In this document: positions 63,416-64,000 of the stretch, in pieces
How the letters are laid out: each line of letters opens with the position of its first letter
How positions within the stretch are numbered: the first letter of the stretch is position 1
Source of the DNA: Vibrio bathopelagicus
GTDB lineage: Bacteria > Pseudomonadota > Gammaproteobacteria > Enterobacterales > Vibrionaceae
Assembly: GCF_014879975.1 (NCBI RefSeq)
Contig: NZ_CP062500.1
Span: 496,001-560,000 of the forward strand
DNA: 64,000 bases
Reading direction: 5' to 3'
Position numbers and translations under genes: made by a program
The notes under the pieces: generated by a model
What the model saw: the letters and a program-made list of their open reading frames with translations, nothing else
Databases searched by the model: none
What the model was told of the DNA's origin: nothing

Positions 63416-64000
63416 TTAGTCTTCTAGGTCACCACAAAAGCGGTAGCCTTCACCGTGAATCGTTGCGATGATTTCTGGCGTACCAGAAACTGATTCAAAG
63501 TGCTTACGAATACGACGGATTGTTACGTCTACAGTACGATCGTGTGGCTTAAGCTCACGGCCAGTCATCTTCTTAAGAAGATCAGCACGTGTTTGGATCT
63601 TACCTGGGTTCTCACAGAAGTGAAGTAGAGCACGGAACTCTGAACGAGGAAGCTTGTAGCCTTCGCCATCTGGGCTAACCAGAGAACGACTGTTGATATC
63701 TAGTACCCAACCGTTGAACTCGTACTTCTCAACGCTACGCTTTTCTTCTTGAACAGAGCTTGTGCTCATTGAACGGTTAAGAAGGTTGCGTGCACGGATA
63801 GTCAGTTCACGAGGGTTGAAAGGCTTAGTGATGTAGTCATCAGCGCCGATCTCTAGGCCAAGGATCTTATCAACTTCATTATCACGACCAGTTAAGAACA
63901 TAAGCGCTACGTTTGCTTGCTCACGTAGTTCACGCGCAAGTAGTAGGCCATTCTTACCTGGAAGGTTGATGTCCATAATTACAAGGTTAACTTGGTTGTC
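63416..64000 (-). CDS. arcA: Response regulator ArcA, 3' part (5' end outside window)
   Basis: The minus-strand frame is open from the window edge and encodes 194 visible residues to the stop; E. coli ArcA has 238, so about 44 are missing at the N-terminus. Visible parts are the phosphorylated aspartate in [12 protein letters not shown] (the Asp54 equivalent), the receiver's TGRD and KPFNPREL segments, and an OmpR-type winged-helix DNA-binding domain ([28 protein letters not shown]) ending RFCGDLED. It represses aerobic metabolism genes on phosphorylation by ArcB. In vibrios as in E. coli it is read separately from arcB; here it is convergent with it and only 0.6 kb away. Confidence 0.97.
   Translation of the reverse strand, partial: DNQVNLVIMDINLPGKNGLLLARELREQANVALMFLTGRDNEVDKILGLEIGADDYITKPFNPRELTIRARNLLNRSMSTSSVQEEKRSVEKYEFNGWVLDINSRSLVSPDGEGYKLPRSEFRALLHFCENPGKIQTRADLLKKMTGRELKPHDRTVDVTIRRIRKHFESVSGTPEIIATIHGEGYRFCGDLED

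Overview
The window is about 64 kb of chromosome from a gammaproteobacterium, almost certainly a Vibrio. The evidence is the protein sequences, which resemble E. coli homologues but have vibrio-type features, and the gene orders zapE/rplM-rpsI/petABC/sspAB, dolP-diaA-yraN-lpoA/rsmI/rnpB/dcw cluster, carAB, mtnN-cobD-btuF-yadS, two tandem gltBD pairs, and yhcC-GGDEF-arcB//arcA. The species was not determined; a V. splendidus-like marine vibrio is an impression only. Nearly everything is core housekeeping DNA with uniform codon use. I see no prophage, CRISPR array, tRNA, rRNA operon or complete insertion sequence.

Layout. 1-6 kb: 3' part of zapE, ribosomal proteins L13/S9, the cytochrome bc1 operon petABC, and the stringent-starvation pair sspA-sspB. 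6-9.5 kb (minus strand): the envelope operon lpoA-yraN-diaA-dolP, with rsmI divergent from it. 10.7-11.2 kb: RNase P RNA (rnpB), with an unusual internal tandem repeat. 11.4-28.1 kb: the division and cell wall cluster rsmH-ftsL-ftsI-murE-murF-mraY-murD-ftsW-murG-murC-ftsQ-ftsA-ftsZ-lpxC, without mraZ or ddl, then secA and mutT. 32-37.7 kb: dapB and carAB. 37.9-44.2 kb: a TauE/SafE-family permease convergent with a LysR regulator, a flavodoxin-like protein, yadS, the mtnN-cobD-btuF operon and a DUF1499 lipoprotein. 44.4-44.7 kb: a 282-bp element with 20-bp terminal inverted repeats (a MITE candidate) abutting gltD. 44.7-57 kb: two complete, sequence-divergent glutamate synthases in tandem. 57.5-64 kb: a radical SAM protein (YhcC family), a PAS/GGDEF diguanylate cyclase, the redox sensor kinase arcB, a small unknown lipoprotein, and arcA, which runs off the right edge.

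How the genes work together. The dcw cluster makes the peptidoglycan precursor (MurC, D, E, F, MraY, MurG) and polymerises it at the septum (FtsW, FtsI, FtsL, FtsQ, FtsA, FtsZ). LpoA activates PBP1A and DolP acts on the outer membrane, so two neighbouring blocks serve envelope growth. DapB supplies diaminopimelate, the residue added by MurE. petABC and arcAB link respiration to redox control. carAB and the two gltBD operons handle nitrogen and glutamine. mtnN-cobD-btuF-yadS joins a nucleosidase to cobalamin salvage.

No wholly new multi-gene system is visible. The most notable signals are (1) a triplicated 24-bp unit in the P3 region of RNase P RNA, (2) the inverted-repeat element inserted exactly between gltD and its terminator, (3) loss of the second redox cysteine (position 241) in ArcB, (4) a strong promoter plus a perfect 10-bp dyad in the murC-ftsQ gap where other bacteria carry ddl, and (5) structured leaders and dyads upstream of gltB2, petA and sspA.
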